Of a DNA stretch of 64,000 bases, positions 26,795 through 36,717 are shown one piece after another. The translations under genes were made by a program, and so were the position numbers. Source of the stretch: UBA3069 sp050633465 (GTDB lineage Bacteria; Pseudomonadota; Alphaproteobacteria; Rhodobacterales; Rhodobacteraceae); assembly GCA_050633465.1 (NCBI GenBank), contig JBOEGO010000015.1:124001-188000 (forward strand), given 5' to 3'. The number at the start of each line of letters is the position of its first letter. Positions within the stretch are counted from its first letter, which is position 1. The notes under the pieces are model-generated. The model was not told the origin of the DNA and ran no database searches. It worked only from the letters and a program-made list of their open reading frames with translations.

Positions 26795-27808
26795 TTATAG
26801 GGTTTTGACGTAGGATGTATCGACCAGCATTTCGGTGGTGATGCTGTCCTTGACCAGACCTTCGGATTTGAACCAGTTCACCTGATCATTGACCGATGCC
26901 ATGTTCAGCGCCGCACCTTCGTTCAGGCGCATGGCCCCGTTGACGATGCCTGATTTCGCCTTTTCATATTCGCGGTCGGTATAGACGTATTTGTGGATCA
27001 GTTTGACCATGTCCTCGGCGCCGTCATCACCTGCGGTTTTGTCCACCAATGCGGCGTTGAAATCGGCCGCGCCTTTGGAAAACGCGCGCAGGAATGCTTC
27101 GGTTTTGGCGCGTTCATTGGCGGCATTGCTGGCCGAGGTAAAGGCGGTGGTGACCTGATAATCCGGCAGGTAGTCGGCGACATTGCCGATGATATGCACC
27201 GCGCCCGATCCGGCCAGCGGTTTGGCGATATGGGGCACAATGGACCACGCATCAATCTGGCCCGATTTCAGCGCGCCGATCACCGCACCGACCTTTTGCA
27301 GGGGGATGAATTCGACCTCGACGCCCTCGGCCTCGGCGATTTTCGATCCCATGTAATGGAACGACGATCCCGCCTGCGTGACGCCGAATTTCTTGCCTGC
27401 CAATGCGGCGGGCGATGTCAGACCGGCCTGAAACGCCGCATCGGAGGCAAGAATTTTCTGCCCGTCGATGCCTTTTTCCTCGGACAATGCGCCGCCAATC
27501 ACCTTGGTCGCGCCTTTTTCGGCCAGCGAAATCAAACCGCCGGAAATCGCGGTCACGGCGTAATCGGCGTCACCCGATGCGATGGCCACGGCCATGGGCT
27601 GTGCCGCCTGAAAGAACTTGAATTCGACATCCAGTCCTTCCTCCGCGAAATATCCGCGTTCAAACGCGACAAAGCTGGCGGCGTGGCTGGTGAACGGCAA
27701 TGCGCCCACGGTCAGTTTGGTATTGGCGAATGCGGGGCTGCCCAGCATCGGCAGGGTGGCCGCGCCCCCCAGTATGCCCAAGGCACCGCGGCGTGTGAAA
27801 TCAGTCAT
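26795..27808 (-). CDS. ABC transporter substrate-binding protein (SsuA/THI5-like)
   Basis: 337 aa with a twin-arginine signal (TRRGALGILGGAATLPMLGSPAFA). The mature part follows the NMT1/SsuA fold: LTVGALPFTSHAASFVAFERGYFAEEGLDVEF, ISGGLISLAEKG and LAGKKFGVTQAGSSFHYMG. The family includes binders of sulfonates, nitrate, pyrimidines and riboflavin; the ligand cannot be told from sequence alone. It is the first gene of the importer operon, 47 bases before the ATPase. No enzyme gene is linked that would hint at the substrate. Confidence 0.88.
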   Translation of the reverse strand: MTDFTRRGALGILGGAATLPMLGSPAFANTKLTVGALPFTSHAASFVAFERGYFAEEGLDVEFKFFQAAQPMAVAIASGDADYAVTAISGGLISLAEKGATKVIGGALSEEKGIDGQKILASDAAFQAGLTSPAALAGKKFGVTQAGSSFHYMGSKIAEAEGVEVEFIPLQKVGAVIGALKSGQIDAWSIVPHIAKPLAGSGAVHIIGNVADYLPDYQVTTAFTSASNAANERAKTEAFLRAFSKGAADFNAALVDKTAGDDGAEDMVKLIHKYVYTDREYEKAKSGIVNGAMRLNEGAALNMASVNDQVNWFKSEGLVKDSITTEMLVDTSYVKTL

Positions 27809-28012
27809 AGTATATCCCTCCGGTTTTCGGTTCGGTTTGAAAACGCTCCCTATTCCGGCTGCTATACCGGAACCTGCGCCGTAAGTGAGCGTAAAGCGCG
27901 CCGATTGTCACCCCCAAAACCCGCAAATGCCGCAGGCAGTGGCAGGGGCTTTTGCTTGCCCGTGGGCGTTTGACGTTCTACACCCCTGCGCGCAAGCCAG
28001 ACAGGAGCGCAC

Positions 28013-29806
28013 ATGGCCCGGGGACCCAGAACCATTCTCGAAGAGCGGGAAAAATCCAAACAGGTTGGCGCCCTGCGTGCGCTTGCGCCGTTTCTTTCGC
28101 CATATAAATTGTGGGTTCTGGGCGCGGGTATCGCGCTGGTGCTGACGGCCAGCATTTCGCTGACCCTGCCATTGGCGGTGCGCCGCGTGATCGACAATTT
28201 CAACGTCGGCGATGTCGGCCTGCTGGATTGGTATTTCGGTGCGGCGCTGGTGCTGGCGGCGCTGTTGGCATTGGGCACGGGGCTGCGCTACGCGCTGGTG
28301 ACGCGGTTGGGCGAACGGGTTGTCGCCGACATTCGCAAGGCGGTGTTTGCCCGTGTGATCGCCATGTCGCCCGCGTTTTACGAAAAGGTGATGACGGGCG
28401 AGGTGTTAAGCCGCATCACCACCGACACCACGCTGATCCTTTCGGTGATCGGCTCGTCGATTTCCGTGGCGCTGCGCAATGTTCTGATATTCGGCGGGGG
28501 CATGGTGCTGATGCTGTTCACCTCGGCCAAACTGACCGGATTGGTGCTGTTGATCGTGCCTGTGGTGATCATCCCGATCCTGACATTGGGGCGCAAGTTG
28601 CGCGTTCTCAGCCGTGAAAACCAGGACTGGATCGCGCAAAGCTCCGGCTCGGCCTCCGAGGCATTGTTGAGCGTGCAGGCGGTGCAGGCCTTCACCCACG
28701 AAGAGCCGACCCGAAGCGCATTCAACGGCGTGACCGAGCTGAGCTTTGACGCGGCGCGCCGCCGCATCCGCACCCGTGCGGCGATGACGGTGATCGTGAT
28801 TTTCCTGATCTTTTCGGGCGTGGTTGGCGTGCTGTGGATCGGCGCGCGCGATGTGCGCGGCGGCGAGATGAGCGCGGGCGATCTGGTGCAATTCGTGATC
28901 TACGCCGTGATGGTCGCCGGATCGGTGGCCGCATTGTCGGAAATCTGGGGCGAATTGCAGCGCGCGGCGGGCGCGACCGAACGCCTGATGGAACTGCTGC
29001 ACGCCAGTGACAGCGTGGCCGATCCCGCCGCGCCCGTGGCGCTGGCCCAACCCGTCAGGGGCGCAATCGCCTTCGAGGATGTGTCGTTTCAATACCCCTC
29101 GCGCCCCGATATTCCGGCGCTGGATCACGTCAATCTGACCATTGCGCCGGGCGAAACCGTGGCGCTGGTTGGCCCCTCGGGGGCAGGCAAAACCACCATC
29201 ATTCAAACCCTGCTGCGGTTCTATGATCCGCTGTCTGGCCGTATCACGCTGGATGGTGTGGCGCTGGCCGATATGCAGCGCGATGCGTTTCGCCGCTATA
29301 TGGCGCTGGTGCCACAGGATCCGGTGATCTTTGCCGCGTCGGCCCGCGATAACATCCGGTTTGGCCGCCCCGATGCCACCGACGCCGAGGTGGAAACCGC
29401 CGCCCGCGCCGCCGCCGCGCATGATTTCATCATGGCGCTGCCACAGGGCTATGACAGCCCCGTGGGCGAACGCGGTGTGATGCTGTCGGGGGGGCAGAAA
29501 CAACGCATCGCCATCGCCCGCGCCATTCTGCGCGACGCCCCCGTGCTGCTGCTGGACGAGGCCACATCGGCGCTGGACGCCGAAAGCGAACGCGCCGTGC
29601 AGGCGGCGGTGGACGAATTGTCGAAAACCCGCACCACCATCATCGTCGCGCACCGTCTGGCCACGGTGAAAAAGGCCGACCGTATCGTGGTGATGGATGG
29701 CGGTCAGGTGGTGGCCATTGGCACCCATGATGCATTGGTCGCCGAGGGCGGGCTATATGCCCGTCTGGCGAAGCTGCAATTCACCGATGGGGCCGTGGCC
29801 GAATAG
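28013..29806 (+). CDS. ABC exporter, MsbA/LmrA-type half-transporter
   Basis: 597 aa, transmembrane domain fused to ATPase. Six helices lie in residues ~25-310. The nucleotide-binding part (from ~345) carries Walker A GPSGAGKTT near 388, PQDPVIFAASARDNIRFG, signature LSGGQKQR near 491, Walker B VLLLDEATSALD near 511 and the switch His in IIVAHRLATV. Such half-transporters work as dimers to export lipids or hydrophobic compounds. The start ATG follows ACAGGAG. It stands alone between the divergent importer operon and the LysM gene. Confidence 0.92.
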   Translation: MARGPRTILEEREKSKQVGALRALAPFLSPYKLWVLGAGIALVLTASISLTLPLAVRRVIDNFNVGDVGLLDWYFGAALVLAALLALGTGLRYALVTRLGERVVADIRKAVFARVIAMSPAFYEKVMTGEVLSRITTDTTLILSVIGSSISVALRNVLIFGGGMVLMLFTSAKLTGLVLLIVPVVIIPILTLGRKLRVLSRENQDWIAQSSGSASEALLSVQAVQAFTHEEPTRSAFNGVTELSFDAARRRIRTRAAMTVIVIFLIFSGVVGVLWIGARDVRGGEMSAGDLVQFVIYAVMVAGSVAALSEIWGELQRAAGATERLMELLHASDSVADPAAPVALAQPVRGAIAFEDVSFQYPSRPDIPALDHVNLTIAPGETVALVGPSGAGKTTIIQTLLRFYDPLSGRITLDGVALADMQRDAFRRYMALVPQDPVIFAASARDNIRFGRPDATDAEVETAARAAAAHDFIMALPQGYDSPVGERGVMLSGGQKQRIAIARAILRDAPVLLLDEATSALDAESERAVQAAVDELSKTRTTIIVAHRLATVKKADRIVVMDGGQVVAIGTHDALVAEGGLYARLAKLQFTDGAVAE

Positions 29807-29910
29807 GGGCGGGCAGGGGCGCGAACTGCCGCCGCTTTGGGGAAATTCCCCCTTGCCCTGATCCGGCCCACGGGTAACAGTCAGCCCATAACTGTTCACA
29901 GGAGGATGTT

Positions 29911-30339
29911 ATGGGACTGTTCAATTTTTGGAAGAAATCCGGCAAGTCACTGGCAGGTGGCGGCGAAGCGGCCCCCGATGCCGAAGAGCTGAAAAAAGAA
30001 GTTGCCGATCTGGGCCTTGATACCAAAGGCGCGGAAATCACGGTTGAGGGCGACAAGGTCAAAGTCTCCGGTGGCAGCCTGACCGCGGAAGAGCGCGAAA
30101 AGGTCATTCTGGCCGTGGGCAACGTCGAAGGCGTGGCCGAAGTCGAAGACGACGCCGCCGATGCCGCCGTGTTCCACACCGTGGAAAAGGGCGACACCCT
30201 GTCGGCCATCGCCAAGAAAACCCTTGGCAGCGCCAACCGCTATAACGAGATTTTCGAAGCCAACAAACCGATGTTGAGCCACCCCGACAAAATCTACCCC
30301 GGTCAGGTTCTGCGCATTCCGCAAGACGCGAATGCCTGA
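29911..30339 (+). CDS. BON-LysM protein (Kbp/YgaU-like)
   Basis: 142 aa. A short N-terminal region is followed by a BON domain (about residues 30-85: ADLGLDTKGAEITVEGDKVKVSGG ... GNVEGVAEVEDD) and a C-terminal LysM domain (about 88-139: HTVEKGDTLSAIAKKTLGSANRYNEIFEANKPML ... PGQVLRIP). This is the layout of the E. coli potassium-binding protein Kbp, a cytoplasmic stress protein. The ribosome-binding site is AGGAGG, and a strong terminator follows. Confidence 0.9.
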   Translation: MGLFNFWKKSGKSLAGGGEAAPDAEELKKEVADLGLDTKGAEITVEGDKVKVSGGSLTAEEREKVILAVGNVEGVAEVEDDAADAAVFHTVEKGDTLSAIAKKTLGSANRYNEIFEANKPMLSHPDKIYPGQVLRIPQDANA

Positions 30340-30362
30340 TCCCGATTGTGGGGCATGACTTC

Positions 30363-30394
30363 AGGGGGCGCTCTTTCGGGCGCCCTCTTTTTTT
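30363..30394 (+). terminator. Rho-independent terminator after the BON-LysM gene
   Basis: Stem AGGGGGCGC/GCGCCCTCT with one G-U pair and an 8-base loop, followed by a run of seven T. Confidence 0.85.
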
Positions 30395-30568
30395 GGTGTT
30401 GACCCGGATTTAATGCATATATCCGATAGGTGACGTAAGGAGAGCCGCGTTCTGACGCAGCGCAAGTTTACCAGCCGCGGGCTTGCGTCAAAAGGCCAAG
30501 CGCCGGATACTGCGACCAAGGGATAAGAACAGGGCCGATGGGACGGCCCCATAGGGGAGGAGACAGTC

Positions 30569-32473
30569 ATGAATATCATGCCGCAAAATGTTCAGAAATT
30601 CGAAGGCATTCAGGATACGATCGATATCGAATCCGAAATGCCATATGCCGACCGTGACCTGCCGGTCACGCTGTATCAGCTGTTGACGCGCACGAAACAG
30701 GCGCATGGCGCATCCAACGCAATGAGTTATCAATTGCTGTCCGGTCCCAAGGATCCGGCGGAAACCCTGACATGGAACGAATTGCACGAACGCACCTGTC
30801 AGGTGGCCAATATGTTCCGCGATCTGGGCGTGGGCGAGGGCGACGTGGTGGCCTGTGTCCTGCCCAATTGCACCGAAACCGTGCTGACCATTCTGGGCGG
30901 CGCGATTGCGGGCATCGTCAACCCCATCAACCCGCTGCTGGAACCCGAACAGATCGGCGCGATCCTGCGCGAAACCAACGCCAAGGTGGTGGTCACGCTC
31001 AAGGCCTTCCCGAAAACCGATGTGGCACAAAAAACCGCCGAGGCAGTGCGCCACGCGCCCGGTGTGCATACGGTTCTGGAAATTGATTTGAACCGCTACC
31101 TGACCTTTCCGAAAAACCTGATCGTGCCGCTGGTGCGCCCGAAAAACCCGGGCAACCACCATGCCGACGTTAAGGATTTCAACAAGGAAATGGCGAAATA
31201 CCCGCGCGAACTGCAATTCGCGGATTCCACGGGCGACCGTGTGGCGGCCTATTTCCACACCGGCGGCACCACGGGCATGCCCAAGGTGGCACAGCACAAA
31301 TATTCGGGCATCATCTATAACGGCTGGCTGGGCGGCACGCTGCTTTATACCCCCGAGGATAACGTGATCTGCCCGCTGCCCATGTTCCATGTGTTCGCCT
31401 GTCACGTGATCCTGATGGCGGTGATCACATCGGGGGCGCATGTGGTGTTTCCGACTCCTGCGGGCTATCGCGGTGACGGGGTGTTTGATAACTTCTGGAA
31501 ACTGATCGAGCGTTGGAAAATCTCGTTTATCATCACGGTGCCCACGGCGATTTCGGCGCTGATGCAGCGCCCCGTCGATGCCGATGTCTCCAGCGTGAAA
31601 ACCTCCTTTTCCGGCTCTGCGCCGCTGCCGCTGGAACTGTTCCGCCGCTTCGAAGAGGCGACAGGCGTCACCATCGTCGAGGGTTACGGCCTGACCGAGG
31701 CGACCTGCCTTGTGTCGGTCAACCCGGTGGACGGCATGAAGAAGGTCGGCTCGGTCGGGATCAGGTTCCCCTATACCGATGTGCGGATTTTCAAACAGGT
31801 TGACGGTGAAATGGTCGAATGCGCCACCGACGAAGTGGGCGAGATCTGCGTATCAAACCCCGGCGTGACACCGGGCGGCACCTATACCGAGCTGGATAAG
31901 AACAAGGACCTGTATTACCACGACAAATACCTGCGCACGGGCGATCTGGGCCGCATTGATGCGGATCAGTATATGTGGATCACAGGCCGCGCCAAGGATC
32001 TGATCATTCGTGGTGGCCACAACATTGATCCGGCAGAAATCGAAGAGGCCCTGCTGGCGCATAAGGATGTCGCCTTTGCCGGTGCCATTGGCCAGCCCGA
32101 CGCCCATGCCGGTGAAATCCCCTGCGCCTATGTCGAACTGGTGGCGGGTGCCAGCGTGACCGGCAAGGAACTGGCCGAGCATTGCAAGGTGCATGTGCAT
32201 GAACGCGCCGCCCAGCCCAAATTTGTCGAGGTGCTGCCGGAACTGCCCAAAACCGCCGTGGGCAAGGTGTTCAAACCCGACCTGCGCAAACGTGCCATCA
32301 CCCGCGTCTATAACGCTGCGCTGAGCGAGGCAAAGCTGAACGCCGAAGTGGTCGAGGTGATCGACGACAAACAGCGCGGGCTGGTGGCCAGGATCGCCAA
32401 AACCGGCGTGGTCCACGACGAAGAGGTCGGCCATGTTCTGGGCGCCTTTACCCGCCCGTGGGAATGGGTGTAA
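30569..32473 (+). CDS. Acyl-CoA synthetase (AMP-forming)
   Basis: 634-aa adenylate-forming ligase. The AMP-binding P-loop is YFHTGGTTGMPKVAQ near residue 226, SGSAPLPLELFRRFEEATG near 350, the adenine motif EGYGLTEATC near 370, the hinge TGDLGRID...ITGRAKDLIIRGGHNIDPAEIE near 455-490, and the catalytic lysine segment LPKTAVGKVFKPDLRK near 565. It makes an acyl-CoA from a carboxylic acid and ATP; chain type is not evident. GGGGAGGAGA lies before the ATG. The 230 bases upstream hold no other gene. Confidence 0.9.
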   Translation: MNIMPQNVQKFEGIQDTIDIESEMPYADRDLPVTLYQLLTRTKQAHGASNAMSYQLLSGPKDPAETLTWNELHERTCQVANMFRDLGVGEGDVVACVLPNCTETVLTILGGAIAGIVNPINPLLEPEQIGAILRETNAKVVVTLKAFPKTDVAQKTAEAVRHAPGVHTVLEIDLNRYLTFPKNLIVPLVRPKNPGNHHADVKDFNKEMAKYPRELQFADSTGDRVAAYFHTGGTTGMPKVAQHKYSGIIYNGWLGGTLLYTPEDNVICPLPMFHVFACHVILMAVITSGAHVVFPTPAGYRGDGVFDNFWKLIERWKISFIITVPTAISALMQRPVDADVSSVKTSFSGSAPLPLELFRRFEEATGVTIVEGYGLTEATCLVSVNPVDGMKKVGSVGIRFPYTDVRIFKQVDGEMVECATDEVGEICVSNPGVTPGGTYTELDKNKDLYYHDKYLRTGDLGRIDADQYMWITGRAKDLIIRGGHNIDPAEIEEALLAHKDVAFAGAIGQPDAHAGEIPCAYVELVAGASVTGKELAEHCKVHVHERAAQPKFVEVLPELPKTAVGKVFKPDLRKRAITRVYNAALSEAKLNAEVVEVIDDKQRGLVARIAKTGVVHDEEVGHVLGAFTRPWEWV

Positions 32474-32507
32474 CCCGTCAGGGTCAACCTGAACTGACAT
32501 GAAATCG

Positions 32508-32532
32508 GGGCGGTGCCATTGCGGCGCCGCCC
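32508..32532 (+). terminator. Hairpin after the acyl-CoA synthetase gene
   Basis: Ten-base-pair stem GGGCGGTGCC/GGCGCCGCCC with an ATTGC loop; TGTTTCG follows rather than a clean T-run. Confidence 0.55.
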
Positions 32533-32764
32533 TGTTTCGTTGCGCCGCCCGCCTGACCGTTAATCTGGCTGCCAAACTGGCCGGTTTGCGCGCCGCTCCG
32601 GTCGCCGTGTTCCGGCCATGTCGAAAATTCCGCTGCCTTGTCACATCCCCCTTACATAGGTCGATTAATCGGGCGCAATAATCCGGCGGCGCGTGTTTTG
32701 GTGCTGCTTTTCTGCATGGCGGGTCACGATGGACCCACCCAACCCGCAACAGGAGCGCGCATCC

Positions 32765-34735
32765 ATGAAAGACACCATCACCAACCAGAACAGCCGTATC
32801 ACGGTGGGTTCAACAGCCAACAACAGCTTTGCCTTTGATCTGACCACCGTGGCCGACAGCGGCATGGGCGAGGGCGGCTCCGAGGTGGTGTCTGCCTATG
32901 ACGGGCGGTTGTTCACCACCAATGGCGCGGGTGATGCGATCAATGTCTATAGCGCCGGAACCGGCGATTTGGACTTTGCCATTGACCTGCTGGCACTGGT
33001 GGACAGCACCGGATACGATGTGTCCGGTGTTCAATCGGTCAGCGCGGGCGCGGGTGGCATCGCCGCTGCGGTGAATGTGGCCGACGGCGCGCCCGGTTTC
33101 ATCGCCTTTTTCGATCACGAGGGCAACCTGACCTCGACCTCACAGGTTGGCCACCTGCCCGATATGGTCAAATGGTCCCATGACGGCAGCATGGTGTTTG
33201 TCGCCAATGAGGGCGAACAACTGGACGGTTCCGACCCTGCCGGCTCTATCTCGATCATTGATGTGGCCACGGGTCAGGTGCAGACATTCGGGTTTGAAGA
33301 CTTCGACGATCAGGCCGATGCGCTGGTCGCGGCGGGTGTGCGCCTGTTTCCGGGGGAAATGCCCTCGAATGATTTCGAACCGGAATATATCGGGCAAGGC
33401 GCCGATGGCCGTTTGTATGTGACCCTGCAAGAGGCAAACGCCGTGGCGGTGTTCGATCTCGAAACTATGGCATGGGCCGATATCCTGCCACTGGGCACCG
33501 TGGACCATTCGGTTGACGGTTTCGGGATCGACCCGTCGGACCGCGATGACGCGATCAATATCCACACCGTGCCCGTGCAGGGCCTGCGGATGCCCGATGC
33601 CATCGCCACCGCCGAAATCGACGGCGCGACCTATTTCCTGACCGCGAACGAGGGCGACGACCGCGGCGAAGATGTGCGCATCGGTGACATCGTGCTGGAC
33701 CCGACCATGTTCCCCGATGCGGATACATTGCAGGAAAACGAAAACCTTGGCCGTTTGGGCGTGTCGTCGATTGATGGCGATACCGATGGCGATGGCGATT
33801 ATGACGCGCTTTATTCCTATGGCTCGCGCAGCTTTACCATCTTTGATGCCAGCGGAAATGTGGTGTTCGACAGCGGTGACGATTTCGAAACCATCATCGC
33901 CGAACGCCGCCCCGCCAATGCGTTCAACAATGATGACTACCCCTCGGACGAGGCCGGTGTGATTGATGAAAACCGGTCCGACAACAAAGGCCCCGAACCC
34001 GAGGCCATAGCAACCGGGCAGATTGGCGGGCGCACGCTGGCATTTGTGGGGCTGGAACGCGACAGCGGCTTGATGGTCTATGACATCACCGACCCCGCCA
34101 ATGCCACGTTTGTTGAATATATCGACAGCGGTTCAATGGGCCATATCAGCCCCGAAGTGATTGATTTCATTACCGCCGAGAACAGCCTGACAGGCCGCCC
34201 CCAAATCGCGGTATCATTCGAAGTATCGGGCACCACGGCGGTGTTCGATCTGGGGTTTGGTCAGGATATCACCGGATCGGTGCGCGCCGATGATATCAGT
34301 GGCAGTCTGGCCGATGACATGATTTTCGCGGGCAACGGGTTTGACACCGTGATGGCCGATGGCGGCAATGATGTGATCAACGGCGCAGCGGGCAGTGATT
34401 ACATTGATGCAGGCGCGGGGGACGACCTGATTTACGGCAGCCAATCCCGCGACACCATCGTTGGCGGCACCGGAAACGACACCATGAACGGTGGCACCAG
34501 CCGCGACACATTCGTGTTTGATCTGGGGGACGGGCAGGACCGTATTGTCAATCTGGAGCGGATCGACACCATTGATTTATCCGCCACCGGACTGTCTTTT
34601 GATGATCTGACCATCAGCAACACCCGTGGCCGCACATGGCTGGTGGAATACGGCGATCAGGGCGACCTGATCGAAGTGGTGATGGACAGCCAGAACCCCG
34701 TTCTGAATGAAAACGATTTCTTCTTTGGTGTCTGA
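32765..34735 (+). CDS. Secreted beta-propeller (choice-of-anchor I type) protein with RTX repeats
   Basis: 656 aa. Most of the chain is a YncE-like beta-propeller (LPDMVKWSHDGSMVFVANEGEQ near 130, IATAEIDGATYFLTANEGDDRGEDVR near 280, GPEPEAIATGQIGGRTLAFVGLERDSGLMVYDI near 410). In choice-of-anchor I proteins this block is joined to different anchors. Here the end carries glycine/aspartate nonapeptides (about 525-580: GGNDVINGAAGSDYIDAGAGDDLIYG) of the calcium-binding RTX type. There is no N-terminal signal peptide, fitting type I secretion through a C-terminal signal. ATG 32765 follows AGGAG. Substrate or surface role unknown; no type I exporter gene adjoins it. Confidence 0.85.
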   Translation: MKDTITNQNSRITVGSTANNSFAFDLTTVADSGMGEGGSEVVSAYDGRLFTTNGAGDAINVYSAGTGDLDFAIDLLALVDSTGYDVSGVQSVSAGAGGIAAAVNVADGAPGFIAFFDHEGNLTSTSQVGHLPDMVKWSHDGSMVFVANEGEQLDGSDPAGSISIIDVATGQVQTFGFEDFDDQADALVAAGVRLFPGEMPSNDFEPEYIGQGADGRLYVTLQEANAVAVFDLETMAWADILPLGTVDHSVDGFGIDPSDRDDAINIHTVPVQGLRMPDAIATAEIDGATYFLTANEGDDRGEDVRIGDIVLDPTMFPDADTLQENENLGRLGVSSIDGDTDGDGDYDALYSYGSRSFTIFDASGNVVFDSGDDFETIIAERRPANAFNNDDYPSDEAGVIDENRSDNKGPEPEAIATGQIGGRTLAFVGLERDSGLMVYDITDPANATFVEYIDSGSMGHISPEVIDFITAENSLTGRPQIAVSFEVSGTTAVFDLGFGQDITGSVRADDISGSLADDMIFAGNGFDTVMADGGNDVINGAAGSDYIDAGAGDDLIYGSQSRDTIVGGTGNDTMNGGTSRDTFVFDLGDGQDRIVNLERIDTIDLSATGLSFDDLTISNTRGRTWLVEYGDQGDLIEVVMDSQNPVLNENDFFFGV

Positions 34736-34753
34736 AACGGGCGCGACAAAACC

Positions 34754-34780
34754 GGGCGTCCCATGCGGGGCGCCCTTTTT
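34754..34780. terminator. Terminator between convergent genes
   Basis: Stem GGGCGTCCC/GGGGCGCCC with ATGC loop and five T, lying in the 48-base gap between the RTX gene and the convergent histidine kinase gene. Confidence 0.85.
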
Positions 34781-34783
34781 CCG

Positions 34784-36151
34784 TTAGTCGGGCGTTTTGA
34801 CCGTGGCGGATGTTTTTACCGGATGGCCGGGGCCGACATGTGAATGCCCTGACGCTGACAGTTGCTTGTCTGTCGGCAAGAACACCGAAATGGCCGTGCC
34901 CCAGTCACCGCTGTCTACCGCCACCCCGCCGCCTGATTGCTGGGCAAATCCCGATACCATTGACAGGCCCAGGCCCGATCCTTCGCCCACGGCTTTGGTT
35001 GTAAAGAACGGCTCGAATATGCGTGACAGGGTGGCCTGCGGGATGCCGGGGCCGCTGTCCGTCACCACGATCCGCAGGTAATCACCCTTTGCCAATGTTG
35101 CGCCATCACTGATTACCCGAGGGGTGAATATGGTTTCGCCATGCGCGGTCAGGTCCAGCCGCCCCCCTGTCGGCATGGCGTCGCGGGCATTGACGATCAG
35201 GTTGATCAGGGCGGTAACCAACTGGTTTTCGTCCGTGGTTACAGATATGGGGGGATCGGGCGCGATAAACCGTAATTCCACCGAGGTGGGAATTAACCTG
35301 CGGCTCAGTTTCTCTACGTTGCGAAACAGATCAGCCACATCGTGGTGGTCACGGTGCATTGGCGCATGGCGGGCATAGGCCAGCAAATGCTGCACCAGTT
35401 GGGCCGCGCGCAGGGCCGCGGCATGGGCATTTTCAACCACCTCGTCCTTTTCCGTGCCCTGTTGCAGCGCGCCATACAGTTCCAGATTGCCCTGAATTGC
35501 GGTCAGAATATTGTTGAAATCATGGGCCACGCCGCCAGCCAGCTGGCCCACGGCCTCCATCTTGCGGGCCTGGGCGGACCGTTCGAATGCTTCGCGCCGC
35601 AACAGCCGCCGCATCCGGCCCGTCAGCAGGGCCAGCCCGAAATATGAAATCGTGGCAAGATGGCAGATCACCATGACGATTTTGGGCAGGGTATTGGTGA
35701 CATCCTGTATGAAATACCAGACCGGAACGGCCAGCGTGACCGCGGCAATGATGATCTGGCCGATCACGACGACCAACAAGGTGTCGCTGCGCCAGATCAG
35801 AAAAACAGCCGTGCAGATCAGGGCCAGCGCAGCGGGCAACACCATGGCCACATCCGTCTGGATCAACAGGGTGACAGGCAACCAGACAAATGCGGCAATA
35901 ACCACCAACGACAACCCCGCCGCGATATAGACATCGCGTGGCCTGGCCTTATTGGTGCGCCACAGGACAAACCCCAGAAACGCGGCATGCGCGCCAAAAT
36001 ATCCGGCAATCCAGGCCCAGACAAAACCCCAGTCGGTGTTCAACGCCAAAGTAATAGCGCCGATACATATGGCCCCGAGCCGCACCGTGACCTCGGCCGG
36101 TATGCCGTATTCAACCTTGCGTAGACGAATTAGCTCGCGTCGGGGATCCAT
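34784..36151 (-). CDS. Membrane-bound sensor histidine kinase
   Basis: 455 aa. About six hydrophobic segments fill residues 20-180, forming an integral membrane sensor with no large periplasmic loop. The HisKA domain has its phosphoacceptor at His210 (AGGVAHDFNNILTAIQGN). The ATPase domain shows NLIVNARDAMP (N box, ~315), VVTDSGPGIPQATLSRIFEPFFTTK (G1/F boxes, ~365) and GSGLGLSMVSGFAQQSGG (G2, ~398). The VAHDFNN type often carries a C-terminal receiver, but this protein ends after the ATPase domain. No response regulator gene adjoins it, so it is an orphan kinase. The signal sensed is unknown. Confidence 0.9.
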   Translation of the reverse strand: MDPRRELIRLRKVEYGIPAEVTVRLGAICIGAITLALNTDWGFVWAWIAGYFGAHAAFLGFVLWRTNKARPRDVYIAAGLSLVVIAAFVWLPVTLLIQTDVAMVLPAALALICTAVFLIWRSDTLLVVVIGQIIIAAVTLAVPVWYFIQDVTNTLPKIVMVICHLATISYFGLALLTGRMRRLLRREAFERSAQARKMEAVGQLAGGVAHDFNNILTAIQGNLELYGALQQGTEKDEVVENAHAAALRAAQLVQHLLAYARHAPMHRDHHDVADLFRNVEKLSRRLIPTSVELRFIAPDPPISVTTDENQLVTALINLIVNARDAMPTGGRLDLTAHGETIFTPRVISDGATLAKGDYLRIVVTDSGPGIPQATLSRIFEPFFTTKAVGEGSGLGLSMVSGFAQQSGGGVAVDSGDWGTAISVFLPTDKQLSASGHSHVGPGHPVKTSATVKTPD

Positions 36152-36298
36152 TTTGTCCTGCCTGACTTTACAGAAGCTTAGGCCGGATCAGCGCGTAATG
36201 TCAGGAAAAATACGCCATCCAGCCGATATTTCCACCATAGGCTGAATGGCTGTCGCATGGCGATGCCGGTATGTGTCTTACGAAAATTTCGGAAAAGA

Positions 36299-36373
36299 TG
36301 GTGCTGTGAGAGAGGATTGAACTCTCGACCTCACCCTTACCAAGGGTGTGCTCTACCACTGAGCTACCACAGC
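36299..36373 (-). tRNA. tRNA-Thr (anticodon GGT)
   Basis: Read on the minus strand: acceptor GCTGTGG with its 3' partner, D-arm GCTCAGTGGTAGAGC, anticodon loop CTTGGTA, T-arm GAGTTCAATCCTC and encoded CCA (36299-36301). Confidence 0.96.
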
Positions 36374-36487
36374 ATCTTTGATGTCCAGCACATGCTAATC
36401 TGGACCGTGGCGGGTGATTAGACTCAAATCGCCGCGCTTGCAAGGGATAATCTGGACCGAATTTTACCCCTGATGTAAGAGAGTGCT

Positions 36488-36676
36488 ATGGAGCAGAAAA
36501 CACCCAGCAAAAACCGGGCGAAACCCGCCGATTCCCGCGAGGACAGGTTGAAAGCCGCGCTGAAGGCCAATATGGCCCGCCGCAAGGCGCAGGCCCGTGC
36601 CCGTAGTGCGTCTGATATGGACAAGACGCAGGATGAAACAGGGCCAGCCAGGGGCGACATTGACGGCACGCCGTAA
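36488..36676 (+). CDS. Small basic hypothetical protein upstream of murA
   Basis: 62 aa, very rich in Lys, Arg, Ala, Asp and Glu, probably mostly helix (REDRLKAALKANMARRKAQARARSASDMDK). It has an ATG and a weak AAGAGAG ribosome-binding site, and lies 41 bases before murA. I know no function; short charged genes at this place are seen in related genomes. Reality of the gene is likely but not certain. Confidence 0.6.
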   Translation: MEQKTPSKNRAKPADSREDRLKAALKANMARRKAQARARSASDMDKTQDETGPARGDIDGTP

Positions 36677-36717
36677 CAGTTAAAAGACCAAGTGATAAAA
36701 GAAGAGTAGGGGCAGAA

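Noticed and set aside
28406..29728. 440-aa minus frame opposite the ABC exporter
   Set aside because: His- and Gln-rich antisense frame with no domain; the plus strand encodes a clear exporter.
36201..36443. Open frame with SSVVEHTLGKGEVESSILSHSTI
   Set aside because: It is read through tRNA-Thr on the same strand; tRNA read as protein, not a gene.
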